Source: Natrinema thermotolerans DSM 11552 (GTDB lineage Archaea > Halobacteriota > Halobacteria > Halobacteriales > Natrialbaceae). Taken from it: a stretch of DNA of 53,169 bases. Positions 16,986-25,611 of the stretch are shown here, in pieces (within the stretch, counting starts at the first letter, position 1; each line of letters begins with the position of its first letter). The notes under the pieces are model-generated. The model searched no databases. It saw only the letters and a program-made list of their open reading frames with translations, and was not told the DNA's origin. Location of the stretch: NCBI GenBank assembly GCA_000337115.1, contig AOIR01000063.1, positions 63,619-116,787 of the forward strand, in the 5' to 3' direction. The translations under genes were made by a program, and so were the position numbers.

Positions 16986-17789
16986 GTGCGCGAGTTCTCC
17001 GAATCCTACCTCAGCCGGACCCGCGAGGGGATGTGGGCCGACTCTCGCGAGGCCCTCGAGCCGCTGGCCCTCGACACCCGCGACCGGATCCTCGACGTGG
17101 GCTGTGGGACCGGCGAACTGAGCCGGGTCCTCGCGGCGGAGTCGTCGGGCGAGGTGATCGGCTGCGACGCCGACCCGGACCTGCTTTCGGCGGCCGACAC
17201 TCACGTCCCGGTCGTCGCCGGCGACGCCTTCCGGCTGCCGTTTCCGGACGACACGTTCGACCTCGTTGTCTGTCAGGCGCTGCTGATCAACCTGCCCGAT
17301 CCCGCGGCCGCAATCGCCGAGTTCGCTCGCGTCTCGACGGACCTCGTCGCGGCTGTGGAACCCGACAACGCCGCGGTCGAGATCGACTCGAGCGTCGACG
17401 CCGAAGGTGACCTCGAGCGGCGGGCACGCGGGGCCTACATCGACGGCGTGCCGACGGACGTCGCGCTCGGGGCCGACGCCCGCGAGGCGTTCGACGATGC
17501 AGGGCTCGCGGTCCTCGAGACGCGCCGGTACGATCACGTCCGGACGGTCGAACCACCGTACAGCGAGGGGGCACTGCGGGACGCTCGCCGGAAAGCGACC
17601 GGTGCGGGGCTGGCAGACGATCGGGAGACGATGCTCTCGGGCCCGTTGACCGAGGCGGAGTACGACGACCTCCGCGGCTCGTGGCGGGAGATGGGACGGA
17701 CCGTCATCGAGCAGATGGAAGCGGAGGAGTATCGCCGGATGGAAGCGGTCCCATTTTTCGTTACCGTGGGCAGAGTCCCCCGATCGTAG
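16986..17789 (+). CDS. Class I SAM-dependent methyltransferase
   Basis: A 267-residue methyltransferase with motif I ILDVGCGTGELS, the acidic post-I residue in VIGCDADPD, and motif II/III region LPFPDDTFDLVVCQALL. The substrate is not evident; the fold is of the UbiE/COQ5 small-molecule type. Translation most likely starts at GTG 16986 (MREFSESYLSRTREGMW), because GTTTTTACT lies 24-32 nt before it, which implies a leaderless message. Longer frames reaching back into nfo are not supported. Confidence 0.85.
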   Translation: MREFSESYLSRTREGMWADSREALEPLALDTRDRILDVGCGTGELSRVLAAESSGEVIGCDADPDLLSAADTHVPVVAGDAFRLPFPDDTFDLVVCQALLINLPDPAAAIAEFARVSTDLVAAVEPDNAAVEIDSSVDAEGDLERRARGAYIDGVPTDVALGADAREAFDDAGLAVLETRRYDHVRTVEPPYSEGALRDARRKATGAGLADDRETMLSGPLTEAEYDDLRGSWREMGRTVIEQMEAEEYRRMEAVPFFVTVGRVPRS

Positions 17790-17921
17790 CCACTGCCGCT
17801 CACGACGGACTGTTTCGCGCAAGGCGTTGCGAGTCCGAGTGAATCGTTTCGGTGGCGAGGATTGTCACCCGCGACGGACTGTGGCTGCGTTTGCGAGTCC
17901 GGACGTCCCGAGTGCCGTTTC

Positions 17922-18383
17922 TCACCACGGAGAGAGCGCCCGCAGTCCGCTGCCGACCAGTCCGCCGACGAGGCCGTCGATGGCAGTCAGCAGCGAGAAG
18001 GCGACGGCGAGTAGGATGACGCTCGGAAGCCCGAGCCCGGAGAGCCCCGGACTGACCGGCCCGACCGAGGAGAGGACGAACAGCGGCGGTTCGGTGTACA
18101 GCCCGGAGAGCGCGCCGAGAAACGCCATGAAGAAGCCTGCGAGGCCACCGACGAGCGCGCTCGCGACAACCGCGTACGCGAGGCCGGTCACGACCCGCCC
18201 GGCGGCGTACGCGGCGATAAATCCCGCGACGATACCGCCCCCGACCCGCGTTAAGACCGGTACCAGAAGCGAGGTAAAGGAAACGAACACCCCGACGGCG
18301 GCGGCTCCGAGGACGATTCGCGAGTCGATCGCTGCCAAGGACGGCGCGTACTCCTCGGCGTCGTTCGTCTCGTGATCGCTCAT
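17922..18383 (-). CDS. Four-helix membrane protein (DUF5518-like)
   Basis: A 153-residue integral membrane protein with an acidic cytoplasmic N-terminus (about 1-18) and four hydrophobic glycine- and alanine-rich helices (about 22-45, 48-68, 70-95 and 120-148). It resembles the haloarchaeal DUF5518 type; function unknown. Its ATG overlaps the stop of the sequon-rich protein by four bases, so it is the last gene of the minus-strand membrane operon. Paired small glycines in each helix suggest close packing or oligomerisation. Confidence 0.65.
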   Translation of the reverse strand: MSDHETNDAEEYAPSLAAIDSRIVLGAAAVGVFVSFTSLLVPVLTRVGGGIVAGFIAAYAAGRVVTGLAYAVVASALVGGLAGFFMAFLGALSGLYTEPPLFVLSSVGPVSPGLSGLGLPSVILLAVAFSLLTAIDGLVGGLVGSGLRALSPW

Positions 18384-19378
18384 GGTTCGCTTTCCCGCTC
18401 GTCACTGACTCCGTCGTCCGTCGATCGATTTCCAGTCCGCGCTGGCGTCTCCGTGTCGTTCTCGTCGGCCTCAGGGGTGGTCGGGGTTGCCGTCTGTTCA
18501 TCGCCGTTCGGACGCTCGCTACCGGACTCGTTCGACGGCAAGTCGCCAGCCGAATCGCTCGTGGTCCCGTCGCTTTCGTTGGTCAGGCCGTCACTTTCGT
18601 TGTCCAGCCCATCGGTCTCGTTCCCTCGAGTTTCGGTTTCGTTGTCTCGGATATCACCGTCGTCGTGGCCGTCGTTTTCATTGTCTCTGCTATCGCTTTC
18701 GTTTCCTCCAGCGTTCTCGGTTCCTTCTCCAACGCTTTCATTTCCTCCAACGCTCTCGTTTCCTCCTCCAACGCTTTCATTTCCTCCAACGCTCTCGTTT
18801 CCTCCTCCAACGCTTTCATTCCCTCCAACGCTCTCGTTGGCCGAACGGTCGGTCTCGTTGCTTCGGCTCTCGGTTTCGTCCTCTCGATCACCACCGTCGT
18901 TCTGCCCACCGATGTCGTGCGGTGGGTCGAACGGGGCGGGTGCGGGGACGTCACGTTCCGGGCCGACCTCGACGGTGTACCCGGTAACGGAGAGGTTTCG
19001 CAACTCGACCGAGCGGGCGTCAACGACGACGTCGGTCTGTTGTGCCGTGAAACACTCATCGGCCGCCGCGAGATCGTTGAGCGCCTCGTTTTGTCGGTCC
19101 GTTCGTAACACGATCTCTCCCTCGGCGGATCGCGTCTCCTCGAGTTCGACGCGTCTGGTTTCGTCGAAGTGAATCGTGACGTTTCCGTCGTCGCCTCGAA
19201 CGACGATCCGGTTGGTGTCCGACGAAAGTTGCTGGACGCAGACGGTCGCGCCCTCGACCGTACCGAGGTCGACGGTGATGGCTTGCTCGTCGGCCTGCCC
19301 GGCCACGTGGGACGGGCCGACCATGACACTACCGAGGGCGACCGCGACCACGACGACGAACGCACCGGCCCGTGTCAT
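18380..19378 (-). CDS. Secreted protein with sequon-rich repeat tail
   Basis: A 332-residue exported protein. The ATG at 19378 places a Sec-type signal right at the N-terminus (MTRAGAFVVVVAVALGSV, cleavage expected after GQA or nearby). An N-terminal strand-rich domain of about 130 residues with two cysteines follows, then a long disordered acidic tail of NES/NET repeats. I count about 15 N-x-S/T sequons in the tail, so it should be heavily N-glycosylated. No membrane anchor is visible at the C-terminus. It lies third in the minus-strand operon, 37 bp after the DUF6114-like gene, and overlaps the next gene by four bases. An in-frame ATG at 19459 would overlap the upstream gene and bury the signal. 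Confidence 0.65.
   Translation of the reverse strand: MTRAGAFVVVVAVALGSVMVGPSHVAGQADEQAITVDLGTVEGATVCVQQLSSDTNRIVVRGDDGNVTIHFDETRRVELEETRSAEGEIVLRTDRQNEALNDLAAADECFTAQQTDVVVDARSVELRNLSVTGYTVEVGPERDVPAPAPFDPPHDIGGQNDGGDREDETESRSNETDRSANESVGGNESVGGGNESVGGNESVGGGNESVGGNESVGEGTENAGGNESDSRDNENDGHDDGDIRDNETETRGNETDGLDNESDGLTNESDGTTSDSAGDLPSNESGSERPNGDEQTATPTTPEADENDTETPARTGNRSTDDGVSDERESEP
18728..18838. repeat. Tandem 39-bp repeat coding for NESVGG units
   Basis: Nearly three copies of a 39-bp unit, starting at 18728, 18767 and 18806. Each is made of an 18-bp and a 21-bp half-unit, encoding alternating NESVGG and NESVGGG on the minus strand. The copies are almost identical at DNA level (TTTCATT alternating with CTCTCGTT), which points to recent expansion, and copy number probably varies between strains. 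Confidence 0.85.
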
Positions 19379-19415
19379 GCGTCGTGGCGGTCCCTCGGTC
19401 GGGTTCGTCTCGTCG

Positions 19416-20003
19416 TCACTCGTCGGTACCCCACCGTTTGATTCGGTCGATGCCCGCACGGCAACTCAGGAGTAGCCGTCCGACGAGGCGACCGAACCCC
19501 GCGTCGATCCGGGCCGCCGCCTTGTCGACGACGCTCGGCTCCGAGACGGCGTCGTCGACGACTTCGTCGCGTGGCTTCCAGGCGAGACAGAGGTTCCCGC
19601 CTAGAATCCCAAGCAGCATGCCAACCAGCAACCCGCCGAGGGATCCAAACAGCGAGAAGATCGACAGGACGGTCCCGACGACGCCGGCGACGTCGGCGTG
19701 TGCCGGCTTGACCAGCACGTAGATCCCCGTCAGAAAGACGAACACGCCGAAGAGGGCACCGATCGCGAGAAAGCCCGCCATCTGCCCGCCGATAAAGGCG
19801 AGATCCGGCAGGATCTGCATCGGCACCCAGGTGATCAGGACCCCGGCCAGACACAGCAAGAGCCCACCGAGGAACGGCCGTCCGGCCCGCCAGGTGTTGA
19901 ACCGGCCCCATCTGGTCCCGCTCCACTGGCTGACCCTGCTCCACCGGCTTCTGACCCGTGCGGGAAGCGTATCGGTCTCGTCCTGCTCGTTTTCGGGCGA
20001 CAT
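19416..20003 (-). CDS. Membrane protein resembling DUF6114
   Basis: A 195-residue membrane protein: charged N-terminus (about 1-40), the segment RAGRPFLGGLLLCLAGVLI, three further hydrophobic helices and a charged C-terminal tail. The RPF-x-GG-LLL-AG opening resembles actinobacterial DUF6114 proteins, which sit next to DUF6230 genes there. The same pairing occurs here, with the DUF6230-like gene six bases upstream. Function is unknown in every lineage I know of; the pairing implies a complex between an exported protein and this membrane partner. Confidence 0.55.
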   Translation of the reverse strand: MSPENEQDETDTLPARVRSRWSRVSQWSGTRWGRFNTWRAGRPFLGGLLLCLAGVLITWVPMQILPDLAFIGGQMAGFLAIGALFGVFVFLTGIYVLVKPAHADVAGVVGTVLSIFSLFGSLGGLLVGMLLGILGGNLCLAWKPRDEVVDDAVSEPSVVDKAAARIDAGFGRLVGRLLLSCRAGIDRIKRWGTDE

Positions 20004-20009
20004 GGGTGA

Positions 20010-20621
20010 TCACCCGTCGGGGTGGTACTCCACGTCGACGTCGAGACCGGGGAGTGAGATCTCGTTCGAGGCGAGATACACCGCTTCCATCTCGACGTCT
20101 TCCTGCACCATTCCGGGCTGTTCCCCGGAGATGTTCGTGAGGTAGCCGTCCTCGGGATCGGCGTTACCACCGGCCGTCTGCTGGAACTGCTGTTCCGGGT
20201 TGTCGGTCGCCTGTGCGTTGACGACCTGTCCGTTGAATTTCGCCTCTTCTGCCTTCAGGTCGGTGAGTTTGATGTACTGCTCGTCCGCTTTGACCGTCCC
20301 GTCGGCGGCGAAGGAAATCTCCATCGAACCGTCGATCATGGGTATCGACTTCTCCCCGCTCAGTACCATGCCGTCGATCTCGACGCCGCGCTGTTCGACG
20401 ACGGCGACCGGCGTCGTCCCCTCGGTGTCCTCCCCGATGCTGGGATAGAGGAGGAAGTCGTCCGATCTGATCTCGTCGGCCGTGACCGTAAAGCCGCTGC
20501 CACTGGCGGTAGCCATCGCCGTCGCGTAGGCCGTCCCCGACGAGAGGACGACGAGACCGACCAGGGCGACGACCAGGAACGACGCGACGGTCCCGGTCGC
20601 GAGTCGCTTTCGGCGGTACAT
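20010..20621 (-). CDS. Exported protein resembling DUF6230
   Basis: A 203-residue protein with an N-terminal signal or anchor helix (about 12-35, ending near AYATAMATASG) and a strand-rich extracellular domain that opens GFTVTADEIRSDDFLLYP. It has the plan of the actinobacterial DUF6230 family that neighbours DUF6114. GGAGGTGGGTGTAGT lies directly before the ATG at 20621, a strong Shine-Dalgarno. A TAG one base before this ATG closes a possible small upstream ORF. It is the first long gene of the membrane operon. Confidence 0.55.
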   Translation of the reverse strand: MYRRKRLATGTVASFLVVALVGLVVLSSGTAYATAMATASGSGFTVTADEIRSDDFLLYPSIGEDTEGTTPVAVVEQRGVEIDGMVLSGEKSIPMIDGSMEISFAADGTVKADEQYIKLTDLKAEEAKFNGQVVNAQATDNPEQQFQQTAGGNADPEDGYLTNISGEQPGMVQEDVEMEAVYLASNEISLPGLDVDVEYHPDG

Positions 20622-20622
20622 A

Positions 20623-20751
20623 CTACACCCACCTCCGAACGATCGGTTCGGCGGCTTTCGTTCTATTCGCTGCTCCCACACCGTTTCCGCTCCGATATCG
20701 CGGCCTCATTTCGAACGTCACAAGTCCACACCCAACACGATGTCCAATCAT
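20623..20751 (-). CDS. Possible 42-residue leader ORF
   Basis: ATG at 20751 is preceded by AAGGAGGAAAA, a near-perfect Shine-Dalgarno, and by a minus-strand TTATAAAT box at about 20776-20784. The frame begins MIGHRVGCGLVTFEMRPRYR, runs 42 codons and stops at TAG one base before the DUF6230-like ATG. The arrangement would couple translation of the two. The peptide is arginine-rich rather than acidic, so it may act in cis rather than as a protein, or be chance. Confidence 0.35.
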   Translation of the reverse strand: MIGHRVGCGLVTFEMRPRYRSGNGVGAANRTKAAEPIVRRWV

Positions 20752-21156
20752 TTTTCCTCCTTGGATGCGGGGGCATTTATAACCAATTCGGAGAAAATAT
20801 TATAGCAACGATGGATGTCTGCCGGCCGGGACGTATCGAACCATCGTCGTCCCGAACCGGCATAAAAGACCGTGGAAACGCGGGAAAACGTCTACTCGAG
20901 CGTACCGCTCGTATCGGAGCATGCGACCGAAACGGACTGGAATCGACGAACGCAACGACACCTGCTCCGAGTTCGACCCCGACTCTCGTAACCCCCGAAG
21001 CGGTGTCGGTCGTCGCGAAGCCGTTGTCAGTGGTCATACCGCCGGCGCGGTGGCTGTGACGGTCACGTCGGGGCTCGGCTCGAGACCGTCCCACCGAACT
21101 TCTATACTAACAATCGATACTGAAAAATACCTGTACGATGTCGTGACTGTCGAACG
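20752..21156. other. Divergent control region, no convincing gene
   Basis: ATTTATAACC (20774-20783) reads as a TATA box on both strands, and ATATTATAG (20797-20805) is a second box for the plus strand. An 82-codon plus frame from 20811 starts only about 10 nt after that box and is serine/threonine/proline-rich without haloarchaeal acidity, so I do not call it. TTCTATACTAAC (21099-21110) and ATACTGAAAAATACC probably serve the regulator at 21157. Confidence 0.4.
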
Positions 21157-21807
21157 ATGAGATACGCGAAATGTGTTATCATTCCCGATGAGGAGGGATT
21201 GCATCCGCTCGATCGACGGATCGCCGAACACCCGGACGTGACGCGTGAACTACTCCACAACGTCAACCTCCTCGTCGACGAGACGATCGTCGCGCTCTAT
21301 CAGTTCTCGGGCGACAGAAACGCTCTCGAGTCGATCCTGTCGGCGTCGTCGATGGTCAATCAGCACCAGCTCTCGAGCGCCGACGGCGAACACCACGCCT
21401 ACATCCACCTCGAGGCCGACGACCGGCTCGTCGGGCTGTTGAGCATGCTCAGGGAGTTCGAGTTCATCTACGATACCCCCCTCGAGTTCACGCGCCGTGG
21501 CGGCCTCCGGGTCACGATGATCGGTGACGTACAGAGCTTCCAGAAGGCCGTTCCGGACGTTCCCGACGGGATCAGGCTCAAACTCCTCAAGACCGGCCGG
21601 TACGAACCGAACACGGACCGGCTGTTCTCCCAGTTGACCGGTCGCCAGCAGGAGATTCTGCGGACCGCCGTCGAGATGGGGTACTACGACGTTCCGCGGG
21701 CGGTGACTCACGAGGACATCGGCGAGGCGCTTGGCTGTACCGGGGGGACGGTCGGCGGCCACCTGCGACGGATCGAGGCGACGCTGCTTACCCAGATCGT
21801 CCCCTGA
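21157..21807 (+). CDS. HTH-10 (Bat-type) transcriptional regulator
   Basis: A 216-residue regulator. The N-terminal 150 residues form a strand-rich sensor region of the haloarchaeal bacterio-opsin-activator type, and the C-terminal HTH_10 domain begins LTGRQQEILRTAVEMGYYDVPR and ends with GCTGGTVGGHLRRIEATLL. Such proteins usually act on nearby genes. The ABC exporter starts 109 bp downstream on the same strand and the membrane operon lies divergently upstream, so either is a candidate target. Confidence 0.85.
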   Translation: MRYAKCVIIPDEEGLHPLDRRIAEHPDVTRELLHNVNLLVDETIVALYQFSGDRNALESILSASSMVNQHQLSSADGEHHAYIHLEADDRLVGLLSMLREFEFIYDTPLEFTRRGGLRVTMIGDVQSFQKAVPDVPDGIRLKLLKTGRYEPNTDRLFSQLTGRQQEILRTAVEMGYYDVPRAVTHEDIGEALGCTGGTVGGHLRRIEATLLTQIVP

Positions 21808-21916
21808 TGCGGTCGCGGGCGGTGTAAACGGTGAAACGTCCATCGTGACAGTCCGGCTCGAGTGGCGACTAGACTGACCGTCATATTACATAGGGATGGC
21901 TGCCGAGGGTGCCGGT

Positions 21917-22882
21917 ATGGCAGCAATCAAACTCGAGGGGCTCACGAAAGATTACGGCGAGGTACTCGCCAACGACGACGTGACGTTTTCGGTCGAGGAA
22001 GGGGAGGTTTTCGGGTATCTCGGCCCTAACGGCGCGGGGAAAACGACGACCATCCGAACGCTACTCGGACTACTCTCACCGACCGCGGGGACGGCTCGGT
22101 TACTCGGCAACGATGTGACCGACGAGGCGCAACTGCTCGCGGCCAAACGCCGACTCGGCTACCTCCCCGATGATCCGGGGTTCGACGAGACGGCGACCGG
22201 CCGGGCGGTCCTCGACCTCCACGCATCGCTCAAGGGCGACGAGCGAAGCGCGGAGTTGCTCGAGCTGTTCGATCCGCCGCTCGATCGCGAAATCAGGGAG
22301 TACTCGCGCGGCAACGTCCAGAAACTGGGGCTGGTAACGACGTTCATGCACGATCCCGACCTGGTGATTCTAGACGAGCCGACCAGCGGGCTCGATCCCC
22401 TCCTCCAACAGCGGTTCAACGAGTTCGTCCGGGCCGAACGGGAGCGCGGACTGACGGTGTTTTTCTCCTCGCACATCCTGAGCGAGGTGCGGAAGCTGTG
22501 CGACCGCGTCGGCATCATCCGTGACGGCCGGCTCGTCACGGTCGAGCCGGTGGAATCGCTGCTGGACAGGAGCGGCAAGTTCGTCCGGTTGCACGCCGCG
22601 GAGTCGATCCCGGTCGACGCCCTCGAGATCGACGGGGTCCACGGCATCGAGTCCGACACGGGGCCGAGCGACGGGACCGAATACGCGTTCACGTTCACCG
22701 GCGATGTCAACGACCTGCTCGCGGCCCTCCAGGAGTACCGACTGCACGACCTGTCGATCGAGGAAGCACCGCTCGACGAGGTTTTCATGCGGTTCTACGA
22801 CGATACCGACGGGAGCGAACGGAACGGGGCGGATCTGACCGTCGGGCCCGGTGCGGCGAGTGGGGGTGAAGACGATGTTTGA
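21917..22882 (+). CDS. ABC transporter ATP-binding protein, ABC-2 type
   Basis: A 321-residue ATPase subunit. Walker A GPNGAGKTTT, signature YSRGNVQKLG (a variant of LSGGQ), Walker B DLVILDEPTSGLD and the switch histidine in FFSSHILSE are all present. The roughly 90-residue C-terminal extension is usual in exporters of this CcmA/NatA-like class. A TATA-like ATATTACA at about 21883-21890 places the message start near the ATG at 21917; an earlier ATG at 21896 lies too close to that box. The permease gene overlaps its end by eight bases, making a two-gene exporter of unknown substrate. Confidence 0.9.
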   Translation: MAAIKLEGLTKDYGEVLANDDVTFSVEEGEVFGYLGPNGAGKTTTIRTLLGLLSPTAGTARLLGNDVTDEAQLLAAKRRLGYLPDDPGFDETATGRAVLDLHASLKGDERSAELLELFDPPLDREIREYSRGNVQKLGLVTTFMHDPDLVILDEPTSGLDPLLQQRFNEFVRAERERGLTVFFSSHILSEVRKLCDRVGIIRDGRLVTVEPVESLLDRSGKFVRLHAAESIPVDALEIDGVHGIESDTGPSDGTEYAFTFTGDVNDLLAALQEYRLHDLSIEEAPLDEVFMRFYDDTDGSERNGADLTVGPGAASGGEDDV

Positions 22883-23660
22883 ACTGACTGCCTACGACGG
22901 CCGCCGGCGGGTCCGGGGCAGCGTGTATCTCTCGATCGGGCTCTCCTTGCTCGCCGCGATGGTCATCTGGGTCTACCCCTCCTTCGAGGCCGAAATCGAC
23001 CTCGAGGGGCTGCTGGCGGCCTATCCCGAGCCGATCCTGCAGGTGATGGGGGTCCAGACGATGACGAGCCTGGCGGGCTTTCTCTCGTTCGAACTCTACA
23101 CCTTCGGCTGGATCATCATGCTGGGGCTGTATCTGGCCTACAGCACTGCGGGGACGATCGCCGACGACGTCGACCGCGGGCGAATGGACGTGTTATTGTC
23201 GATGCCGATCTCCCGACGGCGACTGGTCGCCGAGCGGTTCGGGGCGATGGCCGTCCCGATCGTCGGTGCTAACCTCCTCCCGCCGCTTGTCGTCTACGTC
23301 GGTGCCGAACTGATCGACCATCCGATCGCCGCCGCCGACGTCCTCGCGGTCCACCTGCTCTCGATCCCGTATCTGTTCGCCTGCGCCGGGATCGGCCTGT
23401 TCGCGTCCGTGATCGTCGACCGGGCGGCGATCGCCCAGCGGGTCGCGCTGGGCGTGACCTTCGCGCTCTTTCTCTCCGAATCGTTGCTGTCGGGGACCGA
23501 CGCCGAGGCCGTCGGCGCGATCGCACCGATGCGGTACTACGATCCCAACGCCGTCCTGCTCGAGGGGAGCTACGACCTCATCGGCGCGGGGATCTTGGTG
23601 GCGATGACCGTCACGTTGCTGGTCGCGAGCCAGGCCTGGTTCCGCCGGCGCGACGTCTGA
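22875..23660 (+). CDS. ABC-2 type transporter permease
   Basis: A 261-residue membrane subunit with about six helices, matching the ABC-2 permease pattern: an N-terminal helix after DGRRRVRGS, a second near FELYTFGWIIMLGLYLAY, and the cytoplasmic loop DDVDRGRMDVLLSMPISRRR that contacts the ATPase. ATG 22875 follows a GGGGGTGA Shine-Dalgarno and overlaps the end of the ATPase gene, indicating coupled translation. The cargo is unknown. Confidence 0.88.
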   Translation: MFELTAYDGRRRVRGSVYLSIGLSLLAAMVIWVYPSFEAEIDLEGLLAAYPEPILQVMGVQTMTSLAGFLSFELYTFGWIIMLGLYLAYSTAGTIADDVDRGRMDVLLSMPISRRRLVAERFGAMAVPIVGANLLPPLVVYVGAELIDHPIAAADVLAVHLLSIPYLFACAGIGLFASVIVDRAAIAQRVALGVTFALFLSESLLSGTDAEAVGAIAPMRYYDPNAVLLEGSYDLIGAGILVAMTVTLLVASQAWFRRRDV

Positions 23661-23769
23661 GGCGCGGTCATCGCTCTGGGTTCGAGTCGGGCCTCGAGCG
23701 CGACGCGCGGCTCCGCGCGCCCACAACGCCTTCGCTGCCCTATTCCGTGCCGGGGCCCAAGACCACACG

Positions 23770-24768
23770 ATGTCACAGGAGTGGCTGCAGCGCCACCAGA
23801 TCGCCGTCTACGCGGTCGCGGTGGCGGCTGCCGTCGGGATCGGGCTGGGCCAGCCGGCGTCGGCGTCGGTCTTCCAGCGACTCATCACGCCAGTGCTGGC
23901 GGTGTTGCTCTACGCGACCTTCCTCGAGATCCCCTTCGTCCGGTTTCGCGCGGCGATCACCAACGGCCGGTTCATGGCCGGGGCGCTCGTGTTGAACTTC
24001 CTCGTCGTCCCGATCGTCGTCTACGGACTCACCCGGTTCCTCCCGAACGAGCCCGTCGTTCTGGTCGGCGCGTTCATGGTGTTGTTGACGCCGTGTATCG
24101 ACTACGTGATCGCGTTCACCGACCTCGCCGAGGGTGACGCCGAGCAACTCACTGCCGCGACGCCGGCCCTGATGCTCCTGCAACTGCTGTTTCTGCCCGC
24201 GTACCTCTGGCTGTTCATGGGCGAGCGGATCGCGGCCGTCGTCGAGCCCGGCCCCTTCCTCGAGGCGTTTCTCCTGTTGATCGTGCTGCCGCTGGCGCTG
24301 GCGTGGGTCACCGAGATCGGGGCGACCCGCTCGCCGACCGCCCGCCGCTGGCAGTCGGCGATGGGGTGGCTGCCGGTCCCGATGATGGGCGCGACCCTGT
24401 TGGTCGTGATCGCCTCGCAGCTCCCGCGGGTACGGGACTCGATCGAGGGGATCGCGGCCGTCGTACCCGTTTACGTCGCCTTTCTGGTCGTCATGCCGCT
24501 TCTCGGCCGGCTCGCGGCCGGGCTGCTCCGGCTGGACACCGGCGCGAGCCGTGCGCTCGTCTTCACCGCCGTTACCCGGAACTCGCTGGTCGTTCTGCCG
24601 CTGGCGCTTGCCCTTCCGGCGAGGTACGAACTGGCACCGGCGGTCGTCGTCACCCAGACGCTCGTCGAACTGGCCGGGATGGTCGTCCTCACCCGCGTCG
24701 TGCCCGCGTGGCTCGTGCCCGACACCCCGGATCCGATCCCCGTCCCCGGCGTCACGCCCGAGGAGTGA
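23770..24768 (+). CDS. Acr3/bile acid:sodium symporter-like transporter
   Basis: A 332-residue transporter with ten predicted helices of the BART superfamily. The segment VLLTPCIDYVIAFTDLAEGD matches the arsenite-efflux Acr3 group, with the conserved cysteine of helix 4, and AVTRNSLVVLPLALALP matches helix 9. Acr3 exports arsenite; close relatives with other substrates exist, so arsenic resistance is likely but not certain. No arsenate reductase or ArsR gene is adjacent. A Bat-type regulator lies convergently downstream. Confidence 0.75.
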   Translation: MSQEWLQRHQIAVYAVAVAAAVGIGLGQPASASVFQRLITPVLAVLLYATFLEIPFVRFRAAITNGRFMAGALVLNFLVVPIVVYGLTRFLPNEPVVLVGAFMVLLTPCIDYVIAFTDLAEGDAEQLTAATPALMLLQLLFLPAYLWLFMGERIAAVVEPGPFLEAFLLLIVLPLALAWVTEIGATRSPTARRWQSAMGWLPVPMMGATLLVVIASQLPRVRDSIEGIAAVVPVYVAFLVVMPLLGRLAAGLLRLDTGASRALVFTAVTRNSLVVLPLALALPARYELAPAVVVTQTLVELAGMVVLTRVVPAWLVPDTPDPIPVPGVTPEE

Positions 24769-24815
24769 GGTGGGCAAGACGGTCTCCGTCCCGGATCTCG
24801 CCCGCCTGACCCCGA

Positions 24816-25487
24816 CTACGGCGACCGGTCGTCGTACACCGTGTTCTCGACGAGCGTCTCGACGCCGCGACGGAACCGCTCCGACGCCGCGTTCTGTGAG
24901 ATGCCGAGTCGCTCGCCGAGTTCTGCCAGCGTACAGGACCGCGGAATATCCAGATAGCCCGCCTCGACGGCGGCGACGAGTGCCTCGCGCTGCCGGCTCG
25001 TCAGGCCGAACTGGGACCCGGCGTCCCCACCGCCGGCGGATTCGCGGGTGTCGCGGAGTTTCCGGACGTCGACCTCAAAACCGCGCTCGAGGAAGAACCC
25101 GTGGAACCGCTCGAGCGCCTCGTCACTGGGGAAGGCGACGCGAAAGAACCAGCCCTCGTGGGTCACGGACGCCTCCTGTAAGACGCCGCCCTCCTCGATC
25201 ACGGTCGGATAGACGCTCGCCTCCGTTCCTTCGGGCGTCAACTCGAGTTGGTAGAGCCACCGGTCGTCGAACGCGGCCGTCTGCAGGGACGCTGTGACGG
25301 TCGGGTCCGCCTCGAGACCCGCCTCGAAGGCCGCCCGTTCGTCGTCGTCGCCGTCGATCCAGACGAGCATTCGGTGGTCGCCGTCCGCGGTGAGATCCGA
25401 CTGCTCCCACGTGGCGGTCACACCGGGAGCGTGCGATAACGCGTTGCGAAGAATGGGGTAGTCGATCAGCAGCGTCGCGAGTAGCAT
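24816..25487 (-). CDS. HTH-10 (Bat-type) transcriptional regulator
   Basis: A 223-residue regulator with an N-terminal sensor region (about 1-155) built like other bacterio-opsin-activator proteins. The C-terminal HTH_10 reads FGLTSRQREALVAAVEAG then CTLAELGERLGISQNAASE. It converges with the Acr3-like gene (47 bp) and diverges from the DUF7344-like gene at 25612 across a 124 bp promoter region containing TTTATCAGTCC on the minus strand. The ligand is unknown. Confidence 0.85.
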   Translation of the reverse strand: MLLATLLIDYPILRNALSHAPGVTATWEQSDLTADGDHRMLVWIDGDDDERAAFEAGLEADPTVTASLQTAAFDDRWLYQLELTPEGTEASVYPTVIEEGGVLQEASVTHEGWFFRVAFPSDEALERFHGFFLERGFEVDVRKLRDTRESAGGGDAGSQFGLTSRQREALVAAVEAGYLDIPRSCTLAELGERLGISQNAASERFRRGVETLVENTVYDDRSP

Positions 25488-25611
25488 CCGAGATACCGAC
25501 GTAAGACACCGTGCCGTTTCTCGGTTTCGGCCGAACGCACGCCAGGGACTGATAAATAGCGTGAATACTGCCGCGCCGCAACTATCCGACGGGCTGTCCC
25601 AGTGACGGACG

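Noticed and set aside
20811-21059. 82-codon plus-strand frame after an AT-rich box
   Set aside because: The box is only about 10 nt from the ATG and the product has no haloarchaeal acidic bias or motif.
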